A stretch of 64,000 nt of DNA, from contig CAMYPM010000005.1 in assembly GCA_947290775.1 (NCBI GenBank), forward strand, positions 1-64,000, written 5' to 3'. Under the pieces are notes generated by a model, which ran no database searches, was not told the DNA's origin, and saw nothing but the letters and a program-made list of their open reading frames with translations. Shown here in pieces: positions 46,713 through 55,062 of this stretch. Origin of the DNA: an uncultured Bacteroidales bacterium. GTDB lineage: Bacteria > Bacteroidota > Bacteroidia > Bacteroidales > Porphyromonadaceae. Both the position numbers and the translations under genes were made by a program. Numbering within the stretch: the stretch's first letter is position 1; each line of letters opens with the position of its first letter.

Positions 46713-49241
46713 CTAGCGGACGATAGACACCTTACTTAGCGTAGTGCCATTTATCCTAAGTAGATAGTTTCCTTGAGGTAGACCAGATACATCTATCCTA
46801 ACAACATTCTGAGCCTTAAAGACCAGTACGCCATTATAGGTGTATAGCTCCGCATAATCAGCCTTGTCACTTAGGTAGAGAGTCTGATTAGCCGGATTGG
46901 GATAACTGTAGATTGAATTATCCAAAGGAGAAAGCGACTCTACACCTGTGTGTATATCTAACGTATAGCCCTTTTTAGTAGCTATTGACGTATTGCACTT
47001 CTTGGCTCCGGGGTTCCCAGCTATATAGATTTTGCCAAAGGGTATGCTTGTGGGGAAAGCATCTTGCCCTATAAGTGGGAATGGGTAGCGAATATCTGAC
47101 AGCGTGCGTAGAGAACTGAAGAGCTGATTCAGAGCTTCCTTACTTAGCTTATTATTGCGCAGGTCCATAGAGACCATCGAGTTTTTAGCATCAAGACTTA
47201 GTGACGTCAACTCATTGTCGTGTAGATCAATCATGTAAGTCTGATCGTTGTTAGGAAACTCTGCTTTAGTAAGCTTTTGCTTTGGAGCTCTAATTTCCAT
47301 CAATCCTCTAGAGTAGTACTTTATCTCAGGCTGTCTCACCTCGTGTGTGATAACATAAGAGCTAGACTGCAAGAAGCTACTCCACCATTGCCCCCAGTCT
47401 ACCCAAAATGGATCGTAGTAGTTCTCAACCGTCAACGAAATTTCCTCATTGACTGTAATTGCGGTCGTAAGGATCATACATGGAGCTGCAGGTCCTACAG
47501 ACCAAGCGTCTTCTAGTAGGTCTACTTGCCATCCTTTGTCCTTAGCCTTTTGGAGGTTGAGTTGCGTCTTCGTTATATCGCTGTTTTCGGATACTTCGAG
47601 TTGTTTCTTCCAAACACGTTCATTAGCATAGACAAAGACATCAGAGACATCAGGGAGATTATCTATTAGCTTATTCAGAGTTTCCACTCCTAGTGCACAT
47701 TTGGATAAATAGCAACTGAGAAGCTTCGTTAGAGAGGTATACTGCAAAGTCGATAGCTCTTTGTTACCGGAAGCATATAGTCTTACCAGAGCTTGATTTT
47801 TCGAAATATCAAGAGACTTTATTGAGGTTCCTCCGATCGATAGATTCTCTAGCGCAGTGAGACTAGAGAGGTCTATTGAGGCTATCCCTTTGTTTTTGGA
47901 GAGGTCTAGCACCTTGAGCTTTGTATTCTTTGAGAGATCTATTCCCGAAATGTCGTTGGTGGCAACGTATAGCTCTTCTAGATCTACAAGATTGTTGAGA
48001 GCGAGATCCTTTATGTAAAAGTTCTTTCCCACAGAGAGATATTGTAGTTTTTTCGCAGGCGACACGTCTAGCTTTCCGATTCGATTGTTCACCACGTTAA
48101 GATGCTTCAAGCTGGTCAAGCCCTCAAGAGACAAGTCTTTTAGCTTATTAAAGCCCAACTCAAGAACTTCGAGCTCTCCACAGTTTGAAAGGACTACCTC
48201 AGAGAGGCTTTGTCCATTAGCTTTGAGCGATGTGAGGTGATTAGCGTAAATGGAGAATTTGTCCCCGATGACACTTCCGGATACTTTTCCTCCAGTCTTA
48301 GTTAGAGAGAGCTTATGGCGTGTTCCGTCGCCCCAGTCTACTTCAATCTCCTGAGGACCAGCGACCTCCACTTCGACTGTTGCATTTTGCGTAGCAACGC
48401 TCATCTGGCAGGTCGCATCACTCACAGGCTGTTCGGTAGTTTTGTCCTTGAAGCATCTAATGCTATAGCCAGAGGCGTGGTGCCAAGAGTGAACCATAAC
48501 GAAGTCCGCATCAAAGCCAAAGCCCCAAGCTCCGTTAGGTTCTTTGCTTGTACAGCTCCAATAACGTCCTTTGAGATTTCGCCCATTCACTTCATTGCCT
48601 CCTGTGTAGTTGACGTATCCTGCTGTCGGGAAGTAGCGGACAACATCTTTTTGAGCATTATCAGACCAGTACTCAGGCTTAGCAATATCTTTTACTGTTA
48701 AGTTTGCCCCCTCAGCTCCAAGGAGACGACAGGTGACCTTTAGAGCTTTTGTCTTCACATTCTGTGTATCACCTTCGAAAAAGATTGGCTCCCATTTATA
48801 AGCACTAAGATAGCGGTTGTCACCTCCCTTAAATCTTATTGCATAGCAGACAAAATCTCCCTTTCCATAATAATGTGAGTTGAGCGTATACTTTTCACCA
48901 AATAGTACGACTTCTTCATCTGCAGCTCTATCAATCTCCCATGAGAGATCCGGATAGGGCGGATTTGGCTTTTCGTCCTGGTCATACCTTCCCGAGATGA
49001 CCATCAGCTCCCCTTTAGTCGGTATATGATAGCCTTGAGGAATTTTAGCTTCTGCGAGACTGGAAAATTTGAATAATCCTCCATACGCTGTCTGTAGATC
49101 TCCGGAAGCAAAGGAGCCATTCTCCTCGAGGTTGTACTCAGCCACAGCAGAGAGTGGGTTTTGAGCATCTTGCGCAGAGAGCCTACATAGAGAGGACAGA
49201 GTCAAGGATAAAATGATAGTGAGTAGTGTTCGCGTTTTCAT
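46713..49241 (-). CDS. Secreted leucine-rich-repeat protein with FISUMP-like domain and T9SS sorting domain
   Basis: An 842-residue surface protein, possibly InlJ-like. A signal peptide ends near residue 24 (LCRLSAQ). Residues ~25–270 resemble the FISUMP domain (GRYWSCTSKEPNGAWGFGFD … YSIRCFKD) and are closely similar to the neighbouring 349-residue protein. From ~340 to 520 there are leucine-rich repeats of ~21–22 residues (pattern LEELYVATNDISGIDLSKN). A second short LRR block is at ~670–720. The last ~75 residues (YSYPNPANQTLYLS … LPQGNYLLRI … KVSIVR) are a type A T9SS sorting domain, so PorU would process it. Ligand unknown. Confidence 0.88.
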   Translation of the reverse strand: MKTRTLLTIILSLTLSSLCRLSAQDAQNPLSAVAEYNLEENGSFASGDLQTAYGGLFKFSSLAEAKIPQGYHIPTKGELMVISGRYDQDEKPNPPYPDLSWEIDRAADEEVVLFGEKYTLNSHYYGKGDFVCYAIRFKGGDNRYLSAYKWEPIFFEGDTQNVKTKALKVTCRLLGAEGANLTVKDIAKPEYWSDNAQKDVVRYFPTAGYVNYTGGNEVNGRNLKGRYWSCTSKEPNGAWGFGFDADFVMVHSWHHASGYSIRCFKDKTTEQPVSDATCQMSVATQNATVEVEVAGPQEIEVDWGDGTRHKLSLTKTGGKVSGSVIGDKFSIYANHLTSLKANGQSLSEVVLSNCGELEVLELGFNKLKDLSLEGLTSLKHLNVVNNRIGKLDVSPAKKLQYLSVGKNFYIKDLALNNLVDLEELYVATNDISGIDLSKNTKLKVLDLSKNKGIASIDLSSLTALENLSIGGTSIKSLDISKNQALVRLYASGNKELSTLQYTSLTKLLSCYLSKCALGVETLNKLIDNLPDVSDVFVYANERVWKKQLEVSENSDITKTQLNLQKAKDKGWQVDLLEDAWSVGPAAPCMILTTAITVNEEISLTVENYYDPFWVDWGQWWSSFLQSSSYVITHEVRQPEIKYYSRGLMEIRAPKQKLTKAEFPNNDQTYMIDLHDNELTSLSLDAKNSMVSMDLRNNKLSKEALNQLFSSLRTLSDIRYPFPLIGQDAFPTSIPFGKIYIAGNPGAKKCNTSIATKKGYTLDIHTGVESLSPLDNSIYSYPNPANQTLYLSDKADYAELYTYNGVLVFKAQNVVRIDVSGLPQGNYLLRINGTTLSKVSIVR

Positions 49242-49252
49242 TAGATCAGGGA

Positions 49253-50302
49253 TTAGAGTTGTAACTTGTAGCTAGTGTTTCCTGTAGAGATTATATAAGA
49301 TCCCGTAGTGTAGGAAGACAAATCCATGCGTACGCTCTCTGTGGAAGCCACTACCGTATAGAGTCGCTCTCCAGTAAGCGAATAGAGGGAGACTGTGGCC
49401 CCAGTGGCAAGCCCATTGACACAGACTGTACGTAGTGCCGGGTCAAAATTTATGGAGACGTCTCCACGACCATTATTTACCGGTTCTATAGAAGTCCCAT
49501 TGCCATAATCCTTGAAGCATCGTAGGCTATATGCAGACGTTTTGATCCAGTTGTACACGATGACGATGCTACCATCGAAGCCGAAGCCCCAAGCTCCATT
49601 TTTAGAGTCCTCGCGAGATGTGCAAGACCAATACCTGCCATACTCATTGAGGTCTACGACCTTGTCCTCACCGGTATAGTCTCCATAACCAGCTGATGGG
49701 AAGAAGCGTACTACGTCATGCCCGTTATCGCCTTCCCAAAACTCTTTCGTTGCCAGCGTTTTGATGTCAGTGTTAATTCCCTCAGCGCCTAGCAGACGGC
49801 AAGTTATCTTGAGTGCTAGAGTTTTGTCTTTGTCGTCTGGTTTGGGTATCATCTCCCATTTGTAGGCACTGAAGTACCTATTGTCCTCGCCCTTGAAACG
49901 CAGCGCATAGCACTTGCCATCATTGAGGGCATAGTAGTGAGAGGAGAGGGTATACTCTTTGCCAAAAAGATTGACTTTCTCATCAGCCTCTTGATCTATA
50001 GTCCATATAAGGATTGGGTAAGGGGGACGTGGGGTCTCGTCCATAGAGAAGCGCCCTGCTAGCAGCATCATTTCTTCTTTAGTCGGGATATGATATCCCT
50101 TAGGAAGTGTGAGGGTCTCTAACATGTTCCACTTGAAGTGACCTCCGTAGGCAGTCATCTGGTCCCCGGTAGCCATTGAGCCATCGGCCTCAATGTTGTA
50201 CTCAGCCACTGCTAGGAGTGGATTCTTGCCTTCTTGCCCATGTAATACACTGAGTGTAAAGAGTAGTAATAGAGCTGTCTCTAACAATCGAATTGGTCTC
50301 AT
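49253..50302 (-). CDS. Secreted FISUMP-like domain protein with T9SS-type C-terminal domain
   Basis: A 349-residue paralog of the neighbour's first 270 residues: signal peptide to about residue 22 (SVLHGQ), then AVAEYNIEADGS, GYHIPTKEEMM, CRLLGAEGIN and GRYWSCTSRED. The C-terminal ~70 residues (VSINFDPALRTVCVN … YSLTGERLY … TTGSYIISTG … YKLQL) look like a type A sorting domain lacking the usual YPNP start. The LRR part is missing. It lies 11 bases upstream of the LRR gene in the same operon. Probably a surface or secreted protein; function unknown. Confidence 0.85.
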   Translation of the reverse strand: MRPIRLLETALLLLFTLSVLHGQEGKNPLLAVAEYNIEADGSMATGDQMTAYGGHFKWNMLETLTLPKGYHIPTKEEMMLLAGRFSMDETPRPPYPILIWTIDQEADEKVNLFGKEYTLSSHYYALNDGKCYALRFKGEDNRYFSAYKWEMIPKPDDKDKTLALKITCRLLGAEGINTDIKTLATKEFWEGDNGHDVVRFFPSAGYGDYTGEDKVVDLNEYGRYWSCTSREDSKNGAWGFGFDGSIVIVYNWIKTSAYSLRCFKDYGNGTSIEPVNNGRGDVSINFDPALRTVCVNGLATGATVSLYSLTGERLYTVVASTESVRMDLSSYTTGSYIISTGNTSYKLQL

Positions 50303-50386
50303 AAATTTTGTATGTTTAAGTGATTAGTAGAATTGACATTGGCATTAGCTTCTATTCAAGATAGGATCAAGCACCCCATCCGGCAG

Positions 50387-50394
50387 CAAATATA
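50387..50394 (-). promoter_or_regulatory. Candidate -7 promoter element of the two T9SS cargo genes
   Basis: Minus-strand TATATTTG matches TAnnTTTG, 85 bases upstream of the first start codon. Confidence 0.55.
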
Positions 50395-50536
50395 GTAATA
50401 TATTTTTCATTTAGTTTATTATATCTCAAATTACTTTTCCAAAGTAAAGGAAGCACTTAAATATATGATACATTAAGGCGGACTAAACGCTCGTTTAGCA
50501 TGCCTTGTGTATTGTGGCAATGTGCTGGCTAACAAC

Positions 50537-50874
50537 TTACTTCTGATGGGCGCGTACCTCGGAGATCATCCCCTGAGGCGTGATGTAGATGTATTCATTT
50601 TGCGCACCACTCCGTTCCATCTCAAAGCAATAGTAAGTGCCCCGAGGTTCCTCTACGAAATCAATATCGTCAATGCGTGCATTGGGATACTTCTTCCGGA
50701 GAGTCTGCATGACGACTCCAGAGACGTTTCGCTGAGCAACCAACCAGTCCGTGGAGATCCATTCACAGAACTTTGTGAAGTCTTCCTTCTGAACGTTTTT
50801 TCCTACTTATAATCCTCTTTGAATAGATTATCTGAGGGAGGGGAACGATTCTCTTTCACGAGTGTAAGACTCAT
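50537..50874 (-). pseudogene. Frameshifted PepSY-like small protein gene
   Basis: Two minus-strand frames join into one ~112-residue protein if a single base is restored near 50818. The first part, from ATG 50874, reads MSLTLVKENRSPPSDNLFKE and stops at TAG; the second, open from a TAA just upstream, continues KEDFTKFCEWISTDW … VVMQTLRKKYPNARIDDIDF … YYCFEMERSG … YIYITPQGMISEV. The second part resembles PepSY-like domains (alternating helix and strands with YP-A-I and YY-FE patterns). No signal peptide is seen. A sequencing error or programmed frameshift cannot be excluded. Confidence 0.55.
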
Positions 50875-50889
50875 GGTAAGACCTACGTC

Positions 50890-50979
50890 AAAAGATACTG
50901 ATATTTCGATCGAATGATCAGTATCTTTTGATAAGAAGGTTCTGATGTTTCAGTAAAAAGATACAGATAATTTGAGCGG
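50890..50979. repeat. Degenerate tandem repeat, 20–24-bp unit, four copies (site C)
   Basis: Units start at 50890, 50913, 50936 and 50956: AAAAGATACTGATATTTCG, AATGATCAGTATCTTTTG, AAGGTTCTGATGTTTC and AAAAGATACAGATAATTTG. The first two units together form a 14-base perfect inverted repeat, CAAAAGATACTGAT (50889–50902) with ATCAGTATCTTTTG (50917–50930), around TTCGATCGAA. Same family as 15474–15559 and 34483–34572. Confidence 0.7.
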
Positions 50980-51074
50980 CCTATAGAAGTTGCCTCAGTT
51001 GCATAGCCTTAAGTCATACTCTAATTGTTATATATTGGGGGGGCGATACAATTGTCTGCATATAAGTCATTTAT

Positions 51075-51099
51075 TGAGAAAAATTTCTCATTTTTGAGA
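51075..51099. promoter_or_regulatory. Overlapping inverted repeats upstream of rprX
   Basis: TGAGAAA (51075–51081) pairs with TTTCTCA (51084–51090), and TCTCA (51086–51090) can instead pair with TGAGA (51095–51099). They lie 9 bases upstream of the -7 element at 51108, where a regulator could bind. Confidence 0.45.
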
Positions 51100-51107
51100 T
51101 AATTGGT

Positions 51108-51115
51108 TACTTTTG
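51108..51115 (+). promoter_or_regulatory. Candidate -7 promoter element of rprX–rprY
   Basis: TACTTTTG matches TAnnTTTG, 25 bases before the rprX ATG at 51140. Confidence 0.6.
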
Positions 51116-51139
51116 CTGATGTGAAAGGTGAGTGTGTGC

Positions 51140-52720
51140 ATGTCGGGTAAGAAGTGGTATTTGTTTATATTGCTGTTTCCTGCGATTGCGTTCACAGTGG
51201 GCATTTATTTCCAAGTGAAATATTTGGAATCAATGCACAGGATGCGCAATGAGCAGTTTTCTACCCTTGTGAAGACTGCCCTCGCTGAGACGATGCAGGA
51301 GGTAGAAAAGGATGCTATTACACGTTTTACCTATGAGCTGATCACCAAAGAAGGGGAAAGGCGTAGGTTAGGACAACTGATTGAGGGTAAAAACGCAGAC
51401 TCAAGCTATACGGATCCCTTGTTTAAGTTGCACGAATGGAATCTGTTACTTCAATCTTCACGGTTCGCAACTTGGCCACGCTCTATGGTACACGATACGT
51501 TACTCAATGTGAACGTGCTATCGGACTACCCGGATGAAAAACAGCAACGCTTAGTAAATGCATTCTTTTACTATAGTGAGCGTCTTACAGAAGTGGTCTT
51601 AAATTCCATAATCGGCCTGGATAACGACATCCGTCCTTTAGAGATGCGTATTGATTGTGAGGTGCTTGAGAGTAAATTGAATGAGACGCTTAGGGGGGTT
51701 GATATAAAAGAGCCTTTCATCTACCGCATATATGACCACAACGGAGAGGTTTTCAAATCCAATGATGAAAATCTCAATATCCAATGTGAGGAGAATCAAA
51801 TAGTACGAAGAAACCTCTTTGAAGGACAGTTGTTTAATAGGCATTATGCCGGTTACATCGAGTTGTGCTTCCCTTATCACAAGGATTACATGAATCCTAA
51901 CCAGTATGCGACTTTCTCAATTGTGATGATGGCCTCTTTTATACTACTCATGGCAGTATTGTTGATCCTCTTTTCGCGACAGGTCGTCTTTTTGAAGAAT
52001 AGAAAAAACTTTGTCAATAACTTAACCCACGAGCTAAAGACACCGCTTACCTCCATTATGCTGGCTACTGACATGTTGGAGGAAACAAGTGCGCTCGAAA
52101 AGACTCCATCGCAAGAGAGAATTTATAATGTGCTGAAAAGTGAAACGAAGCGCCTTTCATATATTGTGGAAAAAGTGCTTCAGTTTACTTTAGTTGATGA
52201 ACGCAAGGTGCGCTTTTACCCAAAAAATGTTGATATCCGTGAAATATTGGAAGATATAAAAACGGTTTATGGCATTAAGTGTGATACGCTCGGAGGGAGT
52301 ATGACGCTCTCCTTGGAAGCTGAAAACATGGAGATCTATGTGGATAAGCTCCATTTCCAAAATGTGCTTTTCAACCTAATGGACAATGCTGTAAAGTACC
52401 GTAAAATGGATGAACCGATCGAACTGACGGTGCGTTGCTATAATAGAAATCGTAATAGTGTGACGATTAGCGTGATTGATAACGGTATCGGTATTAGTCG
52501 CATGGATCAGAAGCGTATCTTTAAGCAATACTATCGTGTGGAAACGGGTAACGTACACAATGTGAAAGGCTTTGGACTAGGCTTAAGTTACGTGCAGCGC
52601 ACTGTAATAGCGATGGGGGGAACCGTAGAAGTGGAAAGCAAGAAGGGGGTAGGTACTACGATGAGTGTAACTTTCCCCTTGACGAAGGTGGAAAAAAGAA
52701 GAAAAAAGAACAACGAGTGA
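51140..52720 (+). CDS. rprX: Sensor histidine kinase RprX
   Basis: A 526-residue two-component sensor. Membrane span 1 is at about 6–24 and span 2 at about 260–282, with a ~235-residue extracytoplasmic sensor region between. The dimerization domain has the phosphoacceptor His297 (NLTHELKTPLTSI), and the ATP-binding domain shows LFNLMDNAVKY (N box), VIDNGIGIS (G1) and KGFGLGLSYV (G2). The gene pairs with rprY 80 bases downstream. A GTG at 51128 is a weaker start. In P. gingivalis RprY is described as an orphan, so the intact kinase is notable. Confidence 0.92.
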   Translation: MSGKKWYLFILLFPAIAFTVGIYFQVKYLESMHRMRNEQFSTLVKTALAETMQEVEKDAITRFTYELITKEGERRRLGQLIEGKNADSSYTDPLFKLHEWNLLLQSSRFATWPRSMVHDTLLNVNVLSDYPDEKQQRLVNAFFYYSERLTEVVLNSIIGLDNDIRPLEMRIDCEVLESKLNETLRGVDIKEPFIYRIYDHNGEVFKSNDENLNIQCEENQIVRRNLFEGQLFNRHYAGYIELCFPYHKDYMNPNQYATFSIVMMASFILLMAVLLILFSRQVVFLKNRKNFVNNLTHELKTPLTSIMLATDMLEETSALEKTPSQERIYNVLKSETKRLSYIVEKVLQFTLVDERKVRFYPKNVDIREILEDIKTVYGIKCDTLGGSMTLSLEAENMEIYVDKLHFQNVLFNLMDNAVKYRKMDEPIELTVRCYNRNRNSVTISVIDNGIGISRMDQKRIFKQYYRVETGNVHNVKGFGLGLSYVQRTVIAMGGTVEVESKKGVGTTMSVTFPLTKVEKRRKKNNE

Positions 52721-52800
52721 ACAATACGTCTCTTATAATGGTTTTATCGTAAGTAGAACGTTGAGTCGTTCTGACAAAAGGAAATAACGAAGGAAAAGAT

Positions 52801-53532
52801 ATGGCAAATAAAACAAAGATATTTCTCTGTGAAGATGATGAGAGTTTGGGAGGTCTGTTAAAGGACTTCTTTGAATCTAAAGAGTTTGAGGTCTCTCTTT
52901 TTCATAATGGGGAAGAAGCCTTAGAAAACTTCAGTAAGAATGCGTTTGACCTCTGTGTATTAGACGTAATGATGCCACGAGTAGATGGCTTTGCTGTGGC
53001 AGAGAAAATACGCTCATTGGATGAGCAGGTTCCTATCATTTTCTTGACTGCAAAGACACTAAAAGAAGATGTGTTGAAAGGCTTTAAGGTCGGTGCGGAC
53101 GATTACATTCGTAAGCCATTCAGCTTAGATGAACTCTTGGCCCGTATAGAAGTACTATTACGCCGCGTGAAGGGTAACGACGCTGCTATAATGCCTTATT
53201 ATCAGATTGGAAAATATCTGTTTGACACGCAGAATCAGACGCTTGCCTTTGAGGATGAAGAGCCTATTCGTCTGACCACGAAAGAGAGTGATCTGCTCTC
53301 ACTTCTTTGCGCTTTTGCTAATCGTACATTAGAAAGAAGCTATGCATTGAAGAAAATATGGGAAAATGACAATTACTTCAATGCAAGGAGTATGGATGTG
53401 TACATCACCAAGCTGCGCAAAATGCTCAAGGGTGATCCTACCATAGAAATTATGAATGTACATGGCAAGGGGTATCGGCTGGTTACCAACCAGGGAGATG
53501 ACCCTCAAGAAGATCAAGTCAAGCGCCTCTAA
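52801..53532 (+). CDS. rprY: Response regulator RprY (OmpR family)
   Basis: A 243-residue regulator with a receiver domain (about 5–120; phosphoacceptor Asp55 in CVLDVMMPRVDG, conserved Lys in YIRKPFSLDEL) and an OmpR-type winged helix at about 140–232 (RLTTKESDLLSLLCAFANRT and MDVYITKLRKML). Phosphorylated by RprX. In P. gingivalis RprY controls oxidative and sodium stress genes (established for that species). rpiB begins 3 bases after its stop, so the three genes are probably one operon. Confidence 0.93.
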   Translation: MANKTKIFLCEDDESLGGLLKDFFESKEFEVSLFHNGEEALENFSKNAFDLCVLDVMMPRVDGFAVAEKIRSLDEQVPIIFLTAKTLKEDVLKGFKVGADDYIRKPFSLDELLARIEVLLRRVKGNDAAIMPYYQIGKYLFDTQNQTLAFEDEEPIRLTTKESDLLSLLCAFANRTLERSYALKKIWENDNYFNARSMDVYITKLRKMLKGDPTIEIMNVHGKGYRLVTNQGDDPQEDQVKRL

Positions 53533-53535
53533 AAT

Positions 53536-53976
53536 ATGATGGATAAGAAAATTGCGCTCGCTGCAGATCATGCGGGATATGAACTGAAGGAGTGCATTAA
53601 GCATTACCTTGCCGATAGAGGTTTTGAAGTAATAGACTTTGGAACTAACTCTGCTGAATCGGTTGATTATCCTGACTTTGCCCATAAGTTGGGGGATGCC
53701 ATTGATAAAGATGAGGTGCTGCGGGGCATCGCTATATGTGGTACCGGTAATGGTATTTCTATGGCACTAAATAAGCATAAAAAGGTGCGCTGTGCTTTGT
53801 CGTGGAATAAGGAAATAGCTGCCCTAGGGCGTCAGCACAATAATGCTAATGTAGTAGCACTGCCTGCACGCTTTATTTCTGAAGAAGAGGCAAAGCAAGT
53901 AGTGCAAACCTTCTTGGATACTCCTTTTGAAGGAGGACGCCATGAACGTCGTGTGAATAAGATTGCCTGTTGGTAA
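53536..53976 (+). CDS. rpiB: Ribose 5-phosphate isomerase B
   Basis: A 146-residue RpiB/LacAB-type isomerase, interconverting ribulose 5-phosphate and ribose 5-phosphate. It starts KIALAADHAGYELKECIKHY and contains the active-site motif GIAICGTGNGISMALNKH with catalytic Cys68, DYPDFAHKLG, and the C-terminal FEGGRHERRVNKI. It directly follows rprY, so ribose metabolism may be under RprXY influence (inference). Confidence 0.96.
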   Translation: MMDKKIALAADHAGYELKECIKHYLADRGFEVIDFGTNSAESVDYPDFAHKLGDAIDKDEVLRGIAICGTGNGISMALNKHKKVRCALSWNKEIAALGRQHNNANVVALPARFISEEEAKQVVQTFLDTPFEGGRHERRVNKIACW

Positions 53977-54153
53977 TCGCTTTTCCCCGCATTGAACGTA
54001 CGCACTTTTACAAACGAATGATCTGCTATTAGAAAATCTTCGTAGAGTGGATTACGAGAGGGTAGAAAAGAGTATTTGAGGCGGAGTAGATAGATCTATC
54101 TCTTCCCTGATTTAGGTGAAGACGTATGGGTGTACACTTTCATTCGTTTATGT

Positions 54154-54161
54154 TATCTTTG
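54154..54161 (+). promoter_or_regulatory. Candidate -7 promoter element of the small outer-membrane protein gene
   Basis: TATCTTTG matches TAnnTTTG, 60 bases before the start codon. The palindrome AGATAGATCTATCT (54088–54101) lies 52 bases further upstream. Confidence 0.6.
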
Positions 54162-54220
54162 TGTCGGACTTATGGATTTTAAGTCCCAAAGAACATACAT
54201 AACACACTAAAACACATAGT

Positions 54221-54901
54221 ATGATGAAAAAACACCTTTTTACGAGTCTAATGATGGCAATGGGGATGATAATCTTTCTTTCCCCTTCGTTATTGCGAGC
54301 CCAAACAACTGAGGAGAATGCCGACACATCAACGACCGAAACGGATAAGGATGTACGGCGTATGGGTACGATAGCGTTTGATACCCACTACTTATTTGTC
54401 TATGGGGCGAGTTTCACTTATGAATGGCCCGTGTTGCCACAAACTACCCTTCTCGTTGATGCGGCGATAGGAGCCCCACTAATTGGTTGGGGTAGCTATT
54501 ACTACGGAGCAGACGGAGGAAGCTCACGCACAGGTCTGTTCTTTACGAAAGGACAAGTGGCTCTCCGTTGGCGATTTGATACCAATTACCGTTTGCGTAA
54601 AGGCTATACTCTTCGCTACAATAGTGGTTTCTATGGAGAGCTCGCACTTGGATATATGTTGATTGTAGAGCGTTACTATAGAAATCATGATGCTTGTCGT
54701 GAAAATGGAAAGAAATTATGTACACCGGATTATTCACACTGTGGCACGCTTTTACTCAATGTAGGGTATCGGTACACGTTTAAAAATCATATTTACACTG
54801 ATTGTAAGGCGGGTCTTGGTTTGGTAGCCCATTTTGAAAAAGATTTTATGGAGATGTCGCCTCTGCCCCTTTTGGAAGTGAAGGTCGGCTATGCATTCTA
54901 A
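54221..54901 (+). CDS. Predicted outer-membrane beta-barrel protein
   Basis: A 226-residue protein I do not recognize by name. A signal peptide is clear (MMKKHLFTSLMMAMGMI … LLRAQ, cut near residue 29). The rest shows alternating strands ending in aromatic residues (HYLFVYGASFTYEW, LALGYMLIVERYY, LLLNVGYRYTF, LLEVKVGYAF) and a terminal Phe, as in small outer-membrane barrels. Three cysteines lie close together (DACRENGKKLCTPDYSHCG). It is monocistronic with its own promoter and a hairpin afterwards. Function unknown. Confidence 0.75.
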   Translation: MMKKHLFTSLMMAMGMIIFLSPSLLRAQTTEENADTSTTETDKDVRRMGTIAFDTHYLFVYGASFTYEWPVLPQTTLLVDAAIGAPLIGWGSYYYGADGGSSRTGLFFTKGQVALRWRFDTNYRLRKGYTLRYNSGFYGELALGYMLIVERYYRNHDACRENGKKLCTPDYSHCGTLLLNVGYRYTFKNHIYTDCKAGLGLVAHFEKDFMEMSPLPLLEVKVGYAF

Positions 54902-54968
54902 TCTGATTCGTACTGCAACTGTAGTTACCCTTTAGAGAAACGATTCTTTCCGAAAAGAAGTTCAAAAG

Positions 54969-55004
54969 TGCAGGGAAGTTATGCGAAAGCGTAATGTCCC
55001 TGCA
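54969..55004. other. Hairpin with GAAA tetraloop upstream of thrS
   Basis: TGCAGGGA (54969–54976) pairs with TCCCTGCA (54997–55004), and inside TTATGC pairs with GCGTAA across a GAAA loop. It ends 9 bases before the thrS -7 element. It could end the preceding transcript (no long T-tract) or be an operator. Confidence 0.5.
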
Positions 55005-55013
55005 ACTATTTTG

Positions 55014-55021
55014 TACCTTTG
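55014..55021 (+). promoter_or_regulatory. Candidate -7 promoter element of thrS–infC–rpmI–rplT
   Basis: TACCTTTG matches TAnnTTTG, 42 bases before the thrS start codon. Confidence 0.65.
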
Positions 55022-55062
55022 TACTTAGAATAAATTTAATAGGCGTATAGCGCGCTGTAAAT

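Noticed and set aside
50507-50812. Plus-strand open frame of 101 codons
   Set aside because: It is antisense to the PepSY-like remnant, has no recognizable domain, and no promoter precedes it.
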